Shown here piece by piece: positions 54,601 to 63,073 of a stretch of 64,000 nucleotides of DNA. Below the pieces are notes generated by a model, which made no database searches, had not been told where the DNA came from, and saw only the letters and a program-made list of their open reading frames with translations. The DNA comes from Lachnospiraceae bacterium (GTDB lineage: Bacteria > Bacillota > Clostridia > Lachnospirales > Lachnospiraceae). Both the position numbers and the translations under genes were made by a program. The DNA is taken from contig BLMC01000002.1 in NCBI GenBank assembly GCA_011959805.1, positions 1-64,000 of the forward strand, given 5' to 3'. Each line of letters starts with the position of its first letter. The stretch's first letter is position 1.

Positions 54601-57017
54601 TTTTTGTCTATCACTGTAATGGTAGCTGTTTGATTGTAATAAATCTCTTGGTCTTGATTATAATTTCCATATGTAATTTTGACCTTTGGTGCAACAGTAT
54701 CAATCACTAATTGATTTACTTTATATATCGATTGGTTACCCGCTTTATCGGTGCAGATAATTTCAAAACAATACACTCCATCTTCCGTGAAGGTAAGTGT
54801 TGTACTGTGTCCTATTTCTTCTGTCTTCCAACTATTAATCTTAAAATTTATCTTTTTCTCTGAGGAATCGGCACACAAAATATCGATTTTATTTTCATCA
54901 AAATTTGATTCTTTTATCAACAGATTTAACTGATGCTTATTTTGATATATTTTATTCTGTTTTTCTTCCAATTCTACTATTGTTATTATTGGCTTAACAG
55001 AATCATATATCAATTCAAATGTATATTCTTGGCTGTTTCCAACTTTATCACAAGCTAATAATGTGTATACTTTGCTGTTATATTGCTTTTGTGTAAATTC
55101 TGCTGTAATTTCACAAACACCATTTTCGAGTTTTATTCTCTTCTCGCAACTCTTTCCATCATTCTCCTTTGTCAATGCTGACAATACAATCTCTCCCGAC
55201 GAGTATCCACCATTTGTTTTATCTGTAATAGTAATCCTCATCTTGCAATCTGTATTGGTATAATATCGCTCTATTGTTCCTGACATTTCATATGAAATTG
55301 GAATTTCGCATTCTTTGTGATTTGGATACACGAAAAGGCTTATTTGCGGTGCAGTAAAGTCAAACAGAACACTTACCTCATCAGAATATATGTTTCCTGC
55401 TTTGTCTATTAAATATAGTGTATAATCAATTCTTTCCGTACTCTTGTCAATTTCTTCCTCCAAGAATGTATATTCATAACCTGTATTATTTGCTATTAAC
55501 GGATATTGTTTTCCATTTCTCTCAATAAATGCTTTCCATATTCCAGATATATCCTGACAAACTGGGATTTGAAATGTTCTGTTTCGTTCTGCCACAATCT
55601 CTTTATTTTCAATCTCGCATTTGGGCGCTGTTTGATCTAAAAATACTTCATATGTTATCTCAATACAATTTCCTGCATGGTCTGTTGCAATATATGTTAT
55701 CAATTCCTTGAGTTGTCTAATCTCAAAATCAAATTGGTATAATATTACTTTTCCTTCTTCTTTCATTATTTTTGATGGTTTTATTTTTATTCCAGCAAAT
55801 TCTGCTTCTACTGATGCAATCCCAGAAATATAATCCTGTACTTTAATTTCTCCAAAAAATTGTTCTTTGTTTGTGTAAATCCTCCAAATATTATTTTCAA
55901 TCTTCTCCTTATAAAGATTGCGTCTTTGTGTCTGCTCTTGAACAAAATGTGTTATTTGACTCTCAGGCAATTCTGTATCGAGAAAAATTGTCAACATAGC
56001 ACTTTTATTCCCAGCATAGTCCTGCATAAATACTTCAAGAATTGTATTTGTAAATGATTTTGTGAAAGTACATGTTACTATATTTGCACTTATATTTGTA
56101 TAACAATCAATTTCTTTCTTATCTGTGTCGAATATATGAACTTCTTTCACTCCAGATGTACTGTTTTCTATCTCGTCAACTTCAAATACAAGCGCTTGCC
56201 CTACATTAATTATTTTCTTTTGATATACTTTATTGTCGACAATTTCTTTTCCATCGACATTTTTAATAATTGGCGGAACATCATCTTGTATTATTGTCAA
56301 TTCCTTTTCATCCTGTTCTATCCCATCTATCAACAATAACACCTTAATTTTATTGCATCCTTCCGATAATAATATCTCTTTTGTATAGATATCATGCTCA
56401 TCATTAATAATACACAAAACAGTATCATTAATTTGCAAAACAATCTCTTTTGTAATATTGAATTCTCCTGCTATGCAAATTTCGATTTCTAAGCAATTTT
56501 GTTGTGTATAGTAACACATTCTGTTTTCATCCCAAATATAATCTCCTACAAACCCTATTTTCTTAATATATACATACTCTTCTTCCTCAATTTGAGTTGT
56601 ACTTTCTTCTTCAATCTCAGTTGCACTCTCTTCTTCAGTCTCAATTTCACTCTCTTTTTCAGTCTCAATTTCACTCTCTTTTTCAGTCTCAACTTCACTC
56701 TCTTTTTCAGTTGTACTTTCTTCTTCAGTCTCAGTTGTATTTTCTTCTTTCTCGGTCTCCATTTGTTCCTGACTTATCTCTGACTCTGAAATGCCTTCTT
56801 CGCCATCTTCTGTCACAATTAAATTCCCTTTATTTTCTGAATCACTCTTTATTTCCTCACTCTGCATTATTTCTTGATTCAACTTTGTTTCCATGTTTTG
56901 TACATCTTGTTGATTGTCAATCATATCAGCTCCCCTTACCAAATCTACTGGAGCAATATAATAAAACGTTAGCATCAATAATATGATAAAAGCAATAATT
57001 GGGGTAATTTTCTTCAT
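51627..57017 (-). CDS. Giant Ig-like repeat surface protein
   Basis: The 1796-residue protein has an N-terminal signal sequence (KKITPIIAFIILLMLTFYYIAPVD), a Glu/Thr/Ser-rich stalk (about 60-155) encoded by 24-bp repeats, and about thirteen Ig-like modules of 90-110 residues, each ending with a CKDKAGN-type motif and starting with a D-x-x-AP pattern. A C-terminal hydrophobic helix (VSAAMLAAILITAGIIFV) is followed by RKRRQKRE. There is no LPXTG, so it is membrane anchored, not sortase linked. It is transcribed first, 15 bp before the kinase. An adhesion or scaffold function is likely; partner unknown. Confidence 0.85.
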   Translation of the reverse strand: MKKITPIIAFIILLMLTFYYIAPVDLVRGADMIDNQQDVQNMETKLNQEIMQSEEIKSDSENKGNLIVTEDGEEGISESEISQEQMETEKEENTTETEEESTTEKESEVETEKESEIETEKESEIETEEESATEIEEESTTQIEEEEYVYIKKIGFVGDYIWDENRMCYYTQQNCLEIEICIAGEFNITKEIVLQINDTVLCIINDEHDIYTKEILLSEGCNKIKVLLLIDGIEQDEKELTIIQDDVPPIIKNVDGKEIVDNKVYQKKIINVGQALVFEVDEIENSTSGVKEVHIFDTDKKEIDCYTNISANIVTCTFTKSFTNTILEVFMQDYAGNKSAMLTIFLDTELPESQITHFVQEQTQRRNLYKEKIENNIWRIYTNKEQFFGEIKVQDYISGIASVEAEFAGIKIKPSKIMKEEGKVILYQFDFEIRQLKELITYIATDHAGNCIEITYEVFLDQTAPKCEIENKEIVAERNRTFQIPVCQDISGIWKAFIERNGKQYPLIANNTGYEYTFLEEEIDKSTERIDYTLYLIDKAGNIYSDEVSVLFDFTAPQISLFVYPNHKECEIPISYEMSGTIERYYTNTDCKMRITITDKTNGGYSSGEIVLSALTKENDGKSCEKRIKLENGVCEITAEFTQKQYNSKVYTLLACDKVGNSQEYTFELIYDSVKPIITIVELEEKQNKIYQNKHQLNLLIKESNFDENKIDILCADSSEKKINFKINSWKTEEIGHSTTLTFTEDGVYCFEIICTDKAGNQSIYKVNQLVIDTVAPKVKITYGNYNQDQEIYYNQTATITVIDKNFDTTQNHNLTVIPEGKSPIISKWKKAENTDEYTCTVHFEEDGAYRFQCEYKDKAGNKSNTVISDYLVTDHTPPLIHTSYMDKKSKTGMNLNISGELIIQIIEENFSKENVTVILYNQKDAKKTKLKVSWKEIDEQTNKTVYQIQEDGIYSVTVLCKDQAGNESEVYQSEIFLVDKNKPVVNISYEGVKQTDNYYKGSRIAKITVRDISFNENCTANFNISPQNIPVSISKWTKRDIEFINVTEYTCTVTFEQDGAYTFQFSCMDQAGNLSGTIDGGSFIIDNTMPNIQVEFEHTNIIEQKNYHSTKTAMIKIAEQNFIKENVLIEPIGLTITNVLPTIGEWSSDGIVHSATLSFAEDGIYGLRIKCKDKAGNEGKIALDCEKLFIIDSTAPSVRIEYNKDTLKGDKRYYAFRTAKVIVTDANFDENCEINFDFGAGNIRPKMSKWRQIETDYICEIFFEKDGEYHVQFSCKDKAGNPSNKVDGGNFVIDTIEPKITVTFDQNNAKNSNYYNTSRTATITITEQAFSEKLVVIEEQNTLEVDKLPVISRWKTEGEKRIATIRFTQEGIYGFRIVCSDLAGNTAKDYVSPIFVIDKTAPQIIIEGVCANSANNKSVIPIVKYTDSYLDEDETIVTLTGTNHKEQISGAQKSVITNGIQLSYPDFTYIKEMDDFYTLSVKAIDLAGNKSEEEINFSVNRFGSTYKISEDTQQLIENYYTAKAPIITITEVNIDALEYGEVTVSREGQTRTLIREKDYIVTKEGTDVDWKSYTYKIKPNNFESDGVYSVEFYSIDKARNTSDNRMKGKEITFALDTIAPSIVVDGIESDRTYKERERKITIDVKDNMYLTNLQIMDNGETILDMSANELQEKEGVIPFLLQEKDTTRDIFIIAKDRAKNEQILKFSSVLISSQKEVMEDITLKKSKNTKNKIIEKTAEHNETTETVSSQHIEGIIVPTYQNENHVLYGVSAAMLAAILITAGIIFVRKRRQKRE
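56585..56730. repeat. 24-bp tandem repeats coding for an acidic stalk
   Basis: Near-identical units encode ESEVETEK, ESEIETEK, ESEIETEE, ESATEIEE and ESTTQIEE within the Ig-like protein. Tandem units in frame can change number by slippage without loss of frame, so stalk length may vary between strains. Confidence 0.75.
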
Positions 57018-57340
57018 TGCAAACCTCCTGTAATTTACCTATTTGAAAATTTTCTGTCATATTGCTTTATCATACTTTTTCATAATCCTGTTATATATAG
57101 AACTTTAGTACCATTTTATCTATATATTTATTTACATACTTTCTTTGTTTTGCATGTGCAATTAGCTTGACACTGCGCACTTATTACTTCATGCGACAGC
57201 CCCAACGCGGGCAGCTTTCGCTGCATATTACCTTTTTGTATTCGTGTGCAATCAATTAGGGAAGATTTATCTTCCCCTACTCCTGCATCGGGCACCCGTC
57301 AGCTTCTGCTGACAAATTTCACTTGAACGCCTATATGCAT
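57018..57340. repeat. Intergenic palindromic module cluster
   Basis: No gene. GGGCAGC/GCTGC stem near 57208-57223, module A at 57257-57279 (TAGGGAAGATTTATCTTCCCCTA), and a shortened module B at 57289-57312 (GGGCACCCGTCAGC/GCTGAC). The order GTGCAATC - A - GCATCGGGCACC - B - TGCATAAAAAA parallels the cluster at 19143-19290. Confidence 0.7.
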
Positions 57341-57373
57341 AAAAAATCACCGGAAAATCCGGTGATTTTTAAT
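57341..57373 (-). terminator. Strong terminator of the rqcH side
   Basis: AAAAATCACCGG (57342-57353) and CCGGTGATTTTT (57359-57370) are perfect complements around a 5-nt loop, with A/T runs at both ends, so it can act in both directions. It lies 30 bp beyond the rqcH stop. Confidence 0.8.
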
Positions 57374-57403
57374 AGAAAGTACACAATTAATCCCTTTCCA
57401 AAA

Positions 57404-59155
57404 TTATTTTATTTTCTCTTCTTCCACCTGCTGTATGCCAGTAATATCTGAGTCAATCACAAGAGAATAATTAGTATAGTACACCACAAATCCAGGTTTT
57501 GAACCATTGGGTTTCTTGACATTTTTCTTTTGCGTATAATCAATCTCAACCTTTTCCTGACCTCTAGCCTGCGAATAATGCGCCGCAAGCCTTCCAGCTT
57601 CCTCAAATACTCTGTCTGGAAGCTCCTCCCCATTCGCTTTTACTACCACATGGGAACCGGGAATTCCTTTTGTGTGAAACCACCAATCATTCCCAGTTGC
57701 AAGTTTAAAGGTAAGCTCCTCATTCTGATAATTATTTTTGCCGACATAGATATGATATCCATCACTGCTAATATAGTGAAACGGCTTGCTTGTCACTTTT
57801 TCTCGTTTTGCATTGCCCTTTCTTCTAATATAGCCACTCTCGATTAATTCCTCCTTAATCTGAACCAAATCTTCTTCTCGCAGTGCAATATCAAGTGCCG
57901 TACTAATAGATGAGAGATGTTCAATTTCCTCTTTTGTCTCTTTTGTCAGTGTTGTCAATGCTTCACAGGTACGCTTTAACTTTTGATATTTGTCAAAATA
58001 CCTTTTGGCATTCTCTCCTGCGGAGAGTGTTGGATCAAGTGGTATTGTTATTGTTTGACCATCATAGTAATTTAAAGCTTCCATCGACTTTGCGCCAGTT
58101 TGCACCTCATAACCATAAGTGTTCAAAAGTTCACCGTACACTTTGTACTTCTCTCGTTTTTCTGTATCTTGAAGCTGTTTCACCTGCAAGTCATATTTCT
58201 TGACATTTCGCTCAAGCGCAGTCTGAACAATTCTGCGCAGATCTACAGAGCGTTGCCGAATACGTGTAATTGTATTTTTCTCGGCATAATAATATTCCAA
58301 AAGTCCAGAGATTTGCGAAAACTCTCTACTCTGTTCCTGTGGATAAGAACTTAGCCTTATGGCTGCGTACTCAACCGGCTGACGATTCTCATACACAACA
58401 TTGTAATAGAATTTTTCTTCTCGCACATCATCTGCCAATCTGCCTAGCACAGCAATCAACTGTGCAAATGCATCTTCTTCTAGTTCAGAGGAAGGCCAAT
58501 CCGCATCAATTCCTGCCCTGACACACAGTTCATGAGCAACACAAGGCGATATTCCTGTAAAACCTGTGTAGATTGCTTTGAATATTGGCATATTCCGCGC
58601 CCTTAACACTGCTGCAATCTCCTCTGCTGTACAGTTTAACAACTCTGCTTTTTCCTGTGTCTTTGGAATAAAATATGTGCGCCCTGGCAAAACCTCTCTG
58701 ACTGAACTTACCATTCCAGAGATATGCTTAATGCTGTCGATAATCATGTCCTTATCATCACAGAATATAATATTACTGTGTTTTCCCATCAGTTCTATAA
58801 TAAGATATTTCTTACACAAATCACCCAATTCATTTAAGTGTTCCAACTCAAATCGCACAATGCGCTCTAAGCCTGGTTGTGTCACAGATACAATCCTTGC
58901 ATTTTGCAAATGTTTTCTCAAAAGCATACAAAAATTAGGGGCTGTCATGGGACTTGTTTTGTTCTTTTCTGTTAGGTAAAGCAATGGTAATGATGCGTCT
59001 GCTGACATCAACATCCTAACTTGGCCACAACTTCCCTTCACAGTCAGAAGCAACTCATCTTTTTCAGGTTGGGCAATCTTATATATTCGATTCCCTACCA
59101 ATTTGTCTTTTAGTTCACTGACAATTCCTGCAATTGTCACTCCGTCAAATGCCAT
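57404..59155 (-). CDS. rqcH: RqcH (NFACT protein), ribosome quality control
   Basis: RqcH binds stalled 50S subunits and directs C-terminal alanine tailing of the nascent chain. Older annotations call it a fibronectin-binding protein. The 583-residue protein has NFACT-N (MAFDGVTIAGIVSELKDKLVGNRIYK), a central coiled coil (about 290-430) and NFACT-R (about 455-570, ATGNDWWFHTKGIPGSHVVVK, and KPNGSKPGFVVYYTN). It lies 4 bp downstream of glgA; the link with glycogen synthesis is probably only genomic. Confidence 0.92.
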   Translation of the reverse strand: MAFDGVTIAGIVSELKDKLVGNRIYKIAQPEKDELLLTVKGSCGQVRMLMSADASLPLLYLTEKNKTSPMTAPNFCMLLRKHLQNARIVSVTQPGLERIVRFELEHLNELGDLCKKYLIIELMGKHSNIIFCDDKDMIIDSIKHISGMVSSVREVLPGRTYFIPKTQEKAELLNCTAEEIAAVLRARNMPIFKAIYTGFTGISPCVAHELCVRAGIDADWPSSELEEDAFAQLIAVLGRLADDVREEKFYYNVVYENRQPVEYAAIRLSSYPQEQSREFSQISGLLEYYYAEKNTITRIRQRSVDLRRIVQTALERNVKKYDLQVKQLQDTEKREKYKVYGELLNTYGYEVQTGAKSMEALNYYDGQTITIPLDPTLSAGENAKRYFDKYQKLKRTCEALTTLTKETKEEIEHLSSISTALDIALREEDLVQIKEELIESGYIRRKGNAKREKVTSKPFHYISSDGYHIYVGKNNYQNEELTFKLATGNDWWFHTKGIPGSHVVVKANGEELPDRVFEEAGRLAAHYSQARGQEKVEIDYTQKKNVKKPNGSKPGFVVYYTNYSLVIDSDITGIQQVEEEKIK

Positions 59156-59159
59156 CGTC

Positions 59160-60608
59160 TTAACCTATCATCCAGTCATACATTTCCTGATATTTCATTG
59201 CGGACATACCCCAAGAATAGTCTACAGCCATCGCTCGATCTACAATCTTATTCCACTCACGTTTTCTGTCATAATATACCTGCTCTGCATAACGAATTGT
59301 ATTGAGCATCTCATGTGCATTATAATTTACAAAGCTAAATCCTGTACCCTTATTTTCATACTCGTTGTATGGCTCCACTGTATCCTTAAGTCCACCTGTC
59401 TCACGCACAATAGGAACCGTTCCATAGCGCAGTGACATTAGCTGGCTAAGTCCGCAAGGCTCAAACAAAGATGGCATAAGAAATGCATCGCAAGCTGCAT
59501 AGATTCTATGGGAAAGCTCCTCCGAATAATAAATATGTGCAGAAACTTTTCCATGATATTTCCAGTCAAAATGGCGGAACATATTTTCATAGCGCTCTTC
59601 TCCCGTACCGAGCACTACCAACTGAATATCATCCTTGCTACAAAGCTCATCCATAATGTATGCGACCAAATCCATACCCTTTTGATCGGTAAGTCTGGAT
59701 ACAATACCAATGAGCATCTTTTTATCATTCTCCTCAAGGCCAATCTGTTTTTGCAAATCCCGCTTATTCTTAGCCTTTTCCTTCCTGAAATTGGAAGCAT
59801 TGTAATGATGTACAATAAACTGATCTGTGTCTGGATTGTATTCATTGTAGTCAATACCATTTACAATCCCTCTCAAATCATGGGTTCTCGCTGTCAAAAG
59901 TCCATTAAGCTTCTCTCCGTAGAAATCCGTTTTAATCTCCTCTGCATAGGTCGCACTTACTGTGGTGATTGCATCTGCATAAGTCAATCCGCCTTTTAAA
60001 AGATTTCCATCCTTAAAGTATCCTAGTTTGTCTGGTGCAAAGTATGAACCATCAAGCCCTGTAATATTCTGGATTGTCTTGATGTCATAAATCCCTTGAA
60101 ACTTAAGATTGTGAATGGTCATAATTGTTTTAATCCCTCTGTAAAATTCACCTTGCGCAAACCGTTCCTTTAAGTATACTGGAATAATCGCAGCCTGCCA
60201 GTCATGGCAATGCACAATTTCAGGCCGGAATCCAACGACCGGCAGAATAGACAATGCTGCCTTTGAGAAAAATACAAATTTTGTAATCTCACTAACATGG
60301 TCATCGCTGTACGGTTTGAATCCACCGAACATCTTTTCATTGTCAATAAAATAATATGTGATACCATCATACTGTGCCTCAAGCACTCCAACATACTCGC
60401 TCTGCCCCATAAAATCCATATAAAAATGTGTTCTATACTGCATTAATGATTTCATGTTGTCTGACATACACATGTATTTTGGCAGTATCACTCTTGAATC
60501 AAAATACCGCTTATCATAATACTTCGGAAGAGAACCTACCACATCTGCAAGTCCTCCTGTCTTAATAAATGGTACACCTTCTGAAGCCACAAATAAAATG
60601 TTTTTCAT
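59160..60608 (-). CDS. glgA: Glycogen synthase (ADP-glucose)
   Basis: Transfers glucose from ADP-glucose to the growing alpha-1,4-glucan (GT5). The 482-residue protein starts KNILFVASEGVPFIKTGGLADVVGSLPK with the substrate-binding KTGG. C-terminal hallmarks are LIGIVSRLTDQKG and FLMPSLFEPCGLSQLMSLRYGTVPIVRETGGLKDTV with the catalytic Glu in FEPCG. Other glg genes are absent from the window. Confidence 0.95.
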   Translation of the reverse strand: MKNILFVASEGVPFIKTGGLADVVGSLPKYYDKRYFDSRVILPKYMCMSDNMKSLMQYRTHFYMDFMGQSEYVGVLEAQYDGITYYFIDNEKMFGGFKPYSDDHVSEITKFVFFSKAALSILPVVGFRPEIVHCHDWQAAIIPVYLKERFAQGEFYRGIKTIMTIHNLKFQGIYDIKTIQNITGLDGSYFAPDKLGYFKDGNLLKGGLTYADAITTVSATYAEEIKTDFYGEKLNGLLTARTHDLRGIVNGIDYNEYNPDTDQFIVHHYNASNFRKEKAKNKRDLQKQIGLEENDKKMLIGIVSRLTDQKGMDLVAYIMDELCSKDDIQLVVLGTGEERYENMFRHFDWKYHGKVSAHIYYSEELSHRIYAACDAFLMPSLFEPCGLSQLMSLRYGTVPIVRETGGLKDTVEPYNEYENKGTGFSFVNYNAHEMLNTIRYAEQVYYDRKREWNKIVDRAMAVDYSWGMSAMKYQEMYDWMIG

Positions 60609-60721
60609 ACTATCAAATCCCTTTCTACACGAATCCCAAAGTTCGCGAATTAATTAATATAGTTATTATACACCAACCGCAGCAGGAATGTAAAGGAATT
60701 TGTCCTATTATCGCTCTGTGT

Positions 60722-61327
60722 CTATGCCCTATAATGAAGCCTGATCTTATCTGCAATGAGGGCAATAAACTCCGAGTTCGTCGGCTTGCCCTTACCGATA
60801 TTGATCGTATACCCAAACAGAGAGTCGAGCGTCTCCATTTTTCCTCTGCTCCATGCCACCTCAATCGCGTGCCTTATCGCACGCTCAACACGGCTTGGTG
60901 TTGTCTGATATTTCTTTGCGATCGATGGGTAAAGTATCTTGGTAATAGAGTTCAACATCTCTATATCCTCCACCGACATCATAATCGCCTCACGAAGATA
61001 CTGATACCCTTTAATATGCGCAGGTACACCGATTTCGTGTATCATATCTGTAACGTCTTTCTCAAGATCATGCGCATTTTCTCCCAAGCTTAATTCCGAT
61101 CTGCTGTCTGTTTTCTTTTGCACTAAACTGTTGTCACTGTCTGTAAGCTTTGACCCTGCCGGAACTGTGATCATTATTTGGAATTCCTTGTCTTTCGTTA
61201 ATAAATCACTGAGAATTCTGAATATCTTCTCGTTATCCTGCTGTGTCATTACGTTCAACTGTTCCATTAACTTCTCCTCCATTCCAATCATTTGACTGCC
61301 AACTGCCACCCTAATCATGTCTCCCAA
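60722..61327 (-). CDS. Spo0A-like regulator without a receiver domain
   Basis: The 201-residue protein ends with an almost perfect Spo0A effector domain (about 90-201): [45 protein letters not shown], the recognition helix [18 protein letters not shown], and [21 protein letters not shown]. Spo0A proper has about 265 residues with an N-terminal receiver. Here the first ~85 residues begin MIRVAV, as a receiver would, then diverge; no acceptor Asp, no acidic pocket and no conserved Lys are seen. Such a protein should bind 0A boxes independent of phosphorylation. It may be a paralogue beside a normal Spo0A elsewhere. Confidence 0.85.
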   Translation of the reverse strand: MGDMIRVAVGSQMIGMEEKLMEQLNVMTQQDNEKIFRILSDLLTKDKEFQIMITVPAGSKLTDSDNSLVQKKTDSRSELSLGENAHDLEKDVTDMIHEIGVPAHIKGYQYLREAIMMSVEDIEMLNSITKILYPSIAKKYQTTPSRVERAIRHAIEVAWSRGKMETLDSLFGYTINIGKGKPTNSEFIALIADKIRLHYRA

Positions 61328-61576
61328 TCATAATCATGGCTTAAAGAATTTATACACGTCACTTTGAATTTACGTATACTTACAAATTCTAGCAGGATTT
61401 GGCAATGTCCATTATATAAGAATGTCAATTTATCTTGCAACAGTTACTTATCGCACTTTTTGCGCTTAATATACAGCATCCGTCAAAATTCCACATATTC
61501 CGTTAAAATCCCGTAAAAATGGCTGTTCTTTCTTGTTGAAAGAGCTGATATTTTTATGATGATTTCCTCGATTTTT

Positions 61577-62206
61577 TTAATTTTGCGCGATTTTTACGCG
61601 ATTACTTTTTTTAACATGTCGGTTCAATTTTCTAATATATTCTTTTCTTGACACCTCCTTTGGATGAATATACACATCTGTTCCTTGCATCCTCTCTCGG
61701 GCAAACAATGCTTGTTCCTGTAAAACTCCCAACCGAAAATCGATTATCTGTTTTCTTAACCGTCTCCACAAACTATTTTTTACCGAAATAGTTTCCAGCT
61801 TATTGCCACCAATCCCCAAACCTCTACCCCAAGTAATATTCGCGCGAGAACAAAAGTTTTTCAAAATTTCCATTGCAACGCTAGTCTGCTCACCCTCATA
61901 CAATTCTGTGTAGAGAACTGCATAGAATATAGCACCAATACTCTCTCCTCCAATCACCGCCTGCTCAACCTTCTCCAAAAACTTAAGAACCTCAGAGGAT
62001 ACACTGTCCAGATAAACATCTGCTGCCAGCACAATAGCCTGTGCCTCTTCCAGATTTCTACACACTCTATCCCAGTCCATATTCTCTGTGATTTTAGTTG
62101 TGATCAGCTCCTCCTGTTGCAAATATCCACACATACTGTTCATAATAAACTCGTTTTCTATCGCTGATACACATCCGCCATCCAGAAACAGAACCACATT
62201 CCCCAC
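61577..62206 (-). CDS. Flavodoxin-like protein, divergent
   Basis: The 209-residue protein seems to have a flavodoxin/FMN-reductase-like fold: VVLFLDGGCVSAIENEFIM at the start, then ENMDWDRVCRNLEEAQAIVLAADVYLDSVSSEVLKFLEKVE and GAIFYAVLYTELYEGEQTSVAMEILKNFC. The usual FMN phosphate loop is not obvious. The C-terminal 60 residues are basic (SRKEYIRKLNRHVKKSNRVK). The gene lies 22 bp downstream of a similar but shorter protein. Redox function is an inference. Confidence 0.55.
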   Translation of the reverse strand: MGNVVLFLDGGCVSAIENEFIMNSMCGYLQQEELITTKITENMDWDRVCRNLEEAQAIVLAADVYLDSVSSEVLKFLEKVEQAVIGGESIGAIFYAVLYTELYEGEQTSVAMEILKNFCSRANITWGRGLGIGGNKLETISVKNSLWRRLRKQIIDFRLGVLQEQALFARERMQGTDVYIHPKEVSRKEYIRKLNRHVKKSNRVKIAQN

Positions 62207-62228
62207 CTCCTTAAATTAAGCAACTATA

Positions 62229-62678
62229 TTAAATCTCTTTACAGTTTCTCAACGCATCAATAGTATTAAAAAATACAATTTTTACTCCCCTCGCTTGAAG
62301 GGAAATTCCATCTGATACAGACTGTATTCTCGCTGACTCTTCCTCTCTGTCAGTAATTTGATCCCCATAAAAACAGCACACCATACCAAATTCATTTTTA
62401 TTTCCATTGTGTACCTGATAGTGTGTCTGCCCATGTCGGATTTCAAGAAGTGGCCCGAAATGTCTTCTGCATTTATTCAACACGCTCTGAATATAAGGAC
62501 TAAATCCTCCATATACGCATCGGCTAATCAAAACTAACTGGCGACAACCTCCAATCAATTTTCCAATATCTCTTTCTGTGGCTTCTATTCCTTCTCCAAT
62601 AACAATATCTTTCTCTTGAAGTTTCATTCCGAGTGCCTGCCATGACTTTTCTTGCAGGTCATGCACAATCACTTTCAT
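62229..62678 (-). CDS. Short flavodoxin-like protein
   Basis: The 149-residue protein shows a flavodoxin-type strand-loop region, GGCRQLVLISRCVYGGFSPYIQSVLNKC, comparable to the FMN-contact loop of WrbA/FMN-reductase proteins. The N-terminal phosphate-binding loop is replaced by VIVHDLQEKSWQALGMKL. Together with the 61577 gene it forms an operon of two relatives whose products may work as a heteromer; this is inference. Confidence 0.55.
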   Translation of the reverse strand: MKVIVHDLQEKSWQALGMKLQEKDIVIGEGIEATERDIGKLIGGCRQLVLISRCVYGGFSPYIQSVLNKCRRHFGPLLEIRHGQTHYQVHNGNKNEFGMVCCFYGDQITDREEESARIQSVSDGISLQARGVKIVFFNTIDALRNCKEI

Positions 62679-62820
62679 TCTGCAATTCCCTCTTACAAAA
62701 ATCTGTACTGTTATTTCTTTCCAGATCCTTATCCCTTCACCAAATCTTTATCATAATCTTATCATATATCCTCCAAATTAAAAAGACCTATTCCAAATAT
62801 AAATTTTTAGAATAAAAGTA

Positions 62821-62849
62821 TTGACATTTTTGTTGAAAACTAGTATAGT
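62821..62849 (+). promoter_or_regulatory. SigA promoter of tRNA-Val
   Basis: TTGACA (62821-62826) and TATAGT (62844-62849) with a 17-bp spacer, about 30 bp before the tRNA: a strong consensus promoter. Confidence 0.85.
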
Positions 62850-62879
62850 TAAAAAGTCAGTTGAAACAACTGTGTTATT

Positions 62880-62952
62880 GGGGTCTTAGCTCAGCTGGGA
62901 GAGCATCTGCCTTACAAGCAGAGGGTCACAGGTTCGAGCCCTGTAGGCCCCA
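62880..62952 (+). tRNA. tRNA-Val (UAC)
   Basis: 73 nt: GGGGTCT / AGGCCCC acceptor, D arm AGCTCAGCTGGGAGAGC, anticodon loop CTTACAA (TAC), T arm CACAGGTTCGAGCCCTGT. A T-run follows directly. Confidence 0.96.
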
Positions 62953-62985
62953 TTTTTTTATGCACATGGACGCAAAAAGAACTAT

Positions 62986-63066
62986 GCAATTAAGTAGAGG
63001 AAAGACATTTCCCTACTTAATTGCGTATATGCGCCAAGTAGGGGAAGATTTATCTTCCCCTACTTG
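62986..63066. repeat. Two adjacent module A palindromes
   Basis: GCAATTAAGTAGAGGAAA/TTTCCCTACTTAATTGC (62986-63024) and CAAGTAGGGGAAGAT/ATCTTCCCCTACTTG (63035-63066), each nearly perfect, between tRNA-Val and TrpB2. The second is the best example of the family and may end the TrpB2 transcript. Confidence 0.75.
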
Positions 63067-63073
63067 CTTTCTA

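Noticed and set aside
56499-56986. Plus-strand frames rich in Phe/Leu/Ser (94 and 129 codons)
   Set aside because: They are antisense shadows of the Glu/Thr-rich stalk repeats of the Ig-like protein; no ribosome-binding site.
51627-57017. Regular repeats that might suggest a CRISPR array or satellite DNA
   Set aside because: The period is about 300 bp and diverged, and the repeats encode Ig-like modules in one intact reading frame.
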